From: CAG-877 sp963645945
GTDB taxonomy: Bacteria; Bacillota_I; Bacilli_A; RF39; UBA660
Direction of reading: 5' to 3'
NCBI GenBank assembly: GCA_963645945.1
Contig: CAVIUA010000016.1
Location: 1-16,560 of the forward strand
DNA: 16,560 nt
Of the stretch, positions 15,089 through 16,560 are shown piece after piece. The notes under the pieces are model-generated. The model was not told where the DNA came from. It did no database searches and worked only from the letters and a program-made list of their open reading frames with translations. Positions within the stretch are counted from its first letter, which is position 1; each line of letters starts with the position of its first letter. A program made the translations under genes and the position numbers.

Positions 15089-15165
15089 TGGAACATTTAA
15101 TTGTTAGGTGATTTGCCTTACTTCTCATGGAAGGAGACTTGCTAACCATTGTCAAGTCTTTTTTT
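15089..15165 (+). ncRNA. Candidate structured small RNA beside the IS110 recombinase
   Basis: An RNA of about 75 nucleotides, defined by an extended -10 promoter and an intrinsic terminator and unlike any RNA family I can name. An outer helix pairs 15098-15107 with 15142-15151 (GTTAG/CTAAC plus outer pairs around one T/C mismatch). An inner stem CCTT/AAGG pairs 15116-15119 with 15131-15134. Between them lies an internal loop of GTGATTTG and AGACTTG. The terminator hairpin (15131-15141 with 15153-15163) competes with the inner stem, and its loop is the strand used by the outer helix. Either this is an attenuator/riboswitch-like leader or an IS110-type guide RNA; the orientation, antisense to the recombinase, argues against the second. 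It holds no convincing coding frame. Confidence 0.5.
15131..15165 (+). terminator. Intrinsic terminator of the small RNA
   Basis: AAGGAGACTTG pairs with CAAGTCTTTTT (15131-15141 with 15153-15163), nine Watson-Crick and two G-T pairs, 11-base loop, and a seven-T run at 15159-15165. On the opposite strand the hairpin is not followed by T, so it works only in the plus direction. Confidence 0.75.
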
Positions 15166-15217
15166 ATTGTTATTTTTTTCTAAAAGAAGGTAGATTTCCC
15201 CTTACCCCAAATTATAC

Positions 15218-16408
15218 TTAATTATATATTTCTTTTACTCTTGCATAATATATTCTCAAAAACTTATTTAATCCTGCAATTTTAGCTAATGTTTTATTTT
15301 TACCTTCTGCTTCTTTTCTTAACATAAATAGATATACTGCATTATCTGTTTTTGGTCTACAAGACTTAATACTCTTAGTTATTTCATAGCCAACTTTTCT
15401 TAAATATTTATTTCCTCGTTTACTTATATGTCTATTACTTGAATTAAAATTTCCTGATTGATATGCTGGTGCATCTATACCGCAAAATGCTATCAAACAA
15501 TTAGCATTTTTAAATCTTCTTATGTCACCAATCTCTGCAATAAGTCTTGCTCTGGTTTTAAGTCCAACACCTTTCATTTCATTAACAATATCAAACTCTT
15601 CTAATTGCATTGCAAGTTCATCCATTTTTGATATAATATCATTAGTTACTTTTATAGAATTTCTTAAAAGTAGTATACAGCTATCAATAGATAGTTGTAA
15701 TGATTCATTATATGGACATGAAGTTATTATTGTTGGAGCTTTTGCATAAAGGTTATCTCCAATAATTTTACCAACTTTATGTCTATATTTTTTTGCTATA
15801 TTATCTATTTCATTAACAAATTCTTCTTTAGTTTTTTCTAATACTAAATTTGGATATGAATATTTTTCATAGATATCCAATAATAATTCATATCTATTTT
15901 CTTCATCAACAATACTTTTAATTCCAGGAAAAGTCTTATCAATTATATTTGTTAATTGAATTTTTAAACTTGTTTTAATTTTTATATATTGAGTATACTG
16001 CCTTGAAAGAAATTGTAACTGTTCTCTAATTTCATCTGATGGTTCAAATTTTCTTAATTTAAACCATTTATCACTGCAATAACTAGCTAATTTTAAAGAA
16101 TCCTTTCTGTCATTTTTAACTTTTCTAAGATCCATATCACAATACTTTTTTATAACTAAAGCATTTTCTACACAAACAAAATAATCTTTTTCAATTAATG
16201 AATTTAATATTGGTAAATGATAATGCCCTGTGGCTTCCATTAGAAATTTTATTTCTTCTTTCTTTATATTTTTTATTTTTGATAATAAAATATCAAATTC
16301 TTCTTGATCATGATTAATTTCAAATGGTTCTTCAATAACTTCGCCTTCTGTTGTAATTATTGAAATTGTACTTTTTCCTTTTGAAACATCAATTCCTACT
16401 GCATACAT
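15218..16408 (-). CDS. IS110-family transposase (DEDD recombinase)
   Basis: Recombinase of the IS110/IS1111 family, 396 residues, which moves its element using an RuvC-like N-terminal domain and a C-terminal domain with a catalytic serine. Counted from ATG 16408: D7 in AVGIDVSKGKS, E58 in FLMEATGHYH, D100 and D103 in KNDRKDSLKLA (DEDD set); a coiled-coil-like middle (about 120-265); and the Tnp_IS116/IS110/IS902 domain with EMKGVGLKTRARLIAEIGDI, CLIAFCGIDAPAYQSGNF (S318 of QSG, probable nucleophile) and HISKRGNKYLRKV. Every motif is intact, so it looks functional. TTG 16411 is also in frame but too close to GGAGGAG (16414-16420); ATG 16408 is preferred. No clear terminal repeats or target duplication are visible, as usual for this family. 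Confidence 0.95.
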   Translation of the reverse strand: MYAVGIDVSKGKSTISIITTEGEVIEEPFEINHDQEEFDILLSKIKNIKKEEIKFLMEATGHYHLPILNSLIEKDYFVCVENALVIKKYCDMDLRKVKNDRKDSLKLASYCSDKWFKLRKFEPSDEIREQLQFLSRQYTQYIKIKTSLKIQLTNIIDKTFPGIKSIVDEENRYELLLDIYEKYSYPNLVLEKTKEEFVNEIDNIAKKYRHKVGKIIGDNLYAKAPTIITSCPYNESLQLSIDSCILLLRNSIKVTNDIISKMDELAMQLEEFDIVNEMKGVGLKTRARLIAEIGDIRRFKNANCLIAFCGIDAPAYQSGNFNSSNRHISKRGNKYLRKVGYEITKSIKSCRPKTDNAVYLFMLRKEAEGKNKTLAKIAGLNKFLRIYYARVKEIYN

Positions 16409-16537
16409 CAATTCTCCTCCTTCTATTAATAACTGGTTCTATTACCACCCTATTCTTAATACAACAAATCTTTTAGAGTTAAGAGGATTATAAAATGTTA
16501 ATAAAAAAATTTTAGTAAGTGAACAGGATTTAAGGAC
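16409..16537. other. Non-coding upstream flank of the IS110 gene
   Basis: About 130 bases between the recombinase ribosome-binding site and the next terminator. It contains a TATAAT on the minus strand (16492-16487) without a fitting -35, as expected if the promoter is completed only in a circular intermediate. A small hairpin TGGT/ACCA is possible near 16434-16447. I see no strongly folded guide-RNA segment here, unlike the downstream flank. The exact element end cannot be placed. Confidence 0.4.
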
Positions 16538-16560
16538 AAAAAAAGAGCCTTCTAGCTCTT
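16538..16560 (-). terminator. Terminator of a gene beyond the window
   Basis: 6-bp stem AAGAGC/GCTCTT (16543-16548 with 16555-16560), 6-base loop, then seven T on the minus strand (16544-16538). It probably ends a minus-strand gene that lies to the right; the stem may extend past the window edge. Confidence 0.65.

Noticed and set aside
15033..15149. Minus-strand frame of 38 codons (begins MVSKSPSMRSK) across the structured RNA
   Set aside because: No Shine-Dalgarno site. Its sequence is the complement of the folded RNA and its terminator, which explains the base composition better than coding does.
15127..15183. Plus-strand 18-codon frame (MEGDLLTIVK..., hydrophobic end) resembling a small type I toxin
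   Set aside because: No ribosome-binding site at proper spacing, and the intrinsic terminator lies inside the frame, so the full frame would rarely be transcribed.
15179..16477. 9-bp inverted match TCTAAAAGA (15179-15187) / TCTTTTAGA (16469-16477) as subterminal repeats of the IS110 element
   Set aside because: A match of this length is likely by chance in such A+T-rich flanks, and there is no extension on either side. It would need several element copies to test.
1..16560. CRISPR array or tRNA/rRNA genes
   Set aside because: No spaced direct repeats and no cloverleaf-like or rRNA-conserved sequence were seen on either strand.

Overview
The window is strongly A+T-rich, with short intergenic gaps, Firmicutes-type gene content (murI, YitT, YlbL, a YlbJ-like protein, lepA-hemW) and Shine-Dalgarno sites of the GGAGG/GGTGAT type. 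This points to a low-G+C Bacilli or Mollicutes-related bacterium, possibly an uncultured gut lineage. TGA clearly acts as a stop codon (ATGA overlaps at 3052-3055 and 11473-11476), so the standard bacterial code applies and the Mycoplasma code does not. No species can be named from the sequence alone.

Layout, left to right. 12-1764: a minus-strand operon of a YitT-type membrane protein and glutamate racemase (murI), with a consensus promoter and a terminator. 1765-3950: a minus-strand two-component system (OmpR-type regulator, then histidine kinase, 4-base overlap) behind a 233-base leader that repeats promoter-like and ribosome-binding-like modules. 3925-6439: a minus-strand pair (YlbL-type Lon-like PDZ protease, then a 5'(3')-deoxyribonucleotidase-like HAD phosphatase) divergent from a YlbJ-like membrane protein. 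6432-9526: two minus-strand type IV prepilin-like proteins divergent from a PilB/GspE-type assembly ATPase with an unusual Thr/Pro-rich tail. The two units share one palindromic -10 region. 9529-10869: a minus-strand pair of a membrane-anchored surface protein and thymidylate kinase. 10884-14933: a minus-strand operon lepA, double-HTH protein, hemW, HD-domain protein. 14990-16560: an IS110-family recombinase gene (minus strand) with non-coding flanks. The downstream flank carries a well-formed plus-strand small-RNA unit (promoter, about 75-nt structured RNA, intrinsic terminator).

Functionally, most genes are housekeeping: cell-wall D-glutamate, dTMP phosphorylation, translation factor EF4, a heme-related radical-SAM protein and nucleotide salvage. 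The accessory elements are the pilus-like module, the two-component system and the IS110 element. The most unusual signals are the small RNA beside the IS110 recombinase, which might be a bridge/seek RNA or an unrelated host attenuator, and the C-terminal TP-repeat tail on the pilus ATPase.
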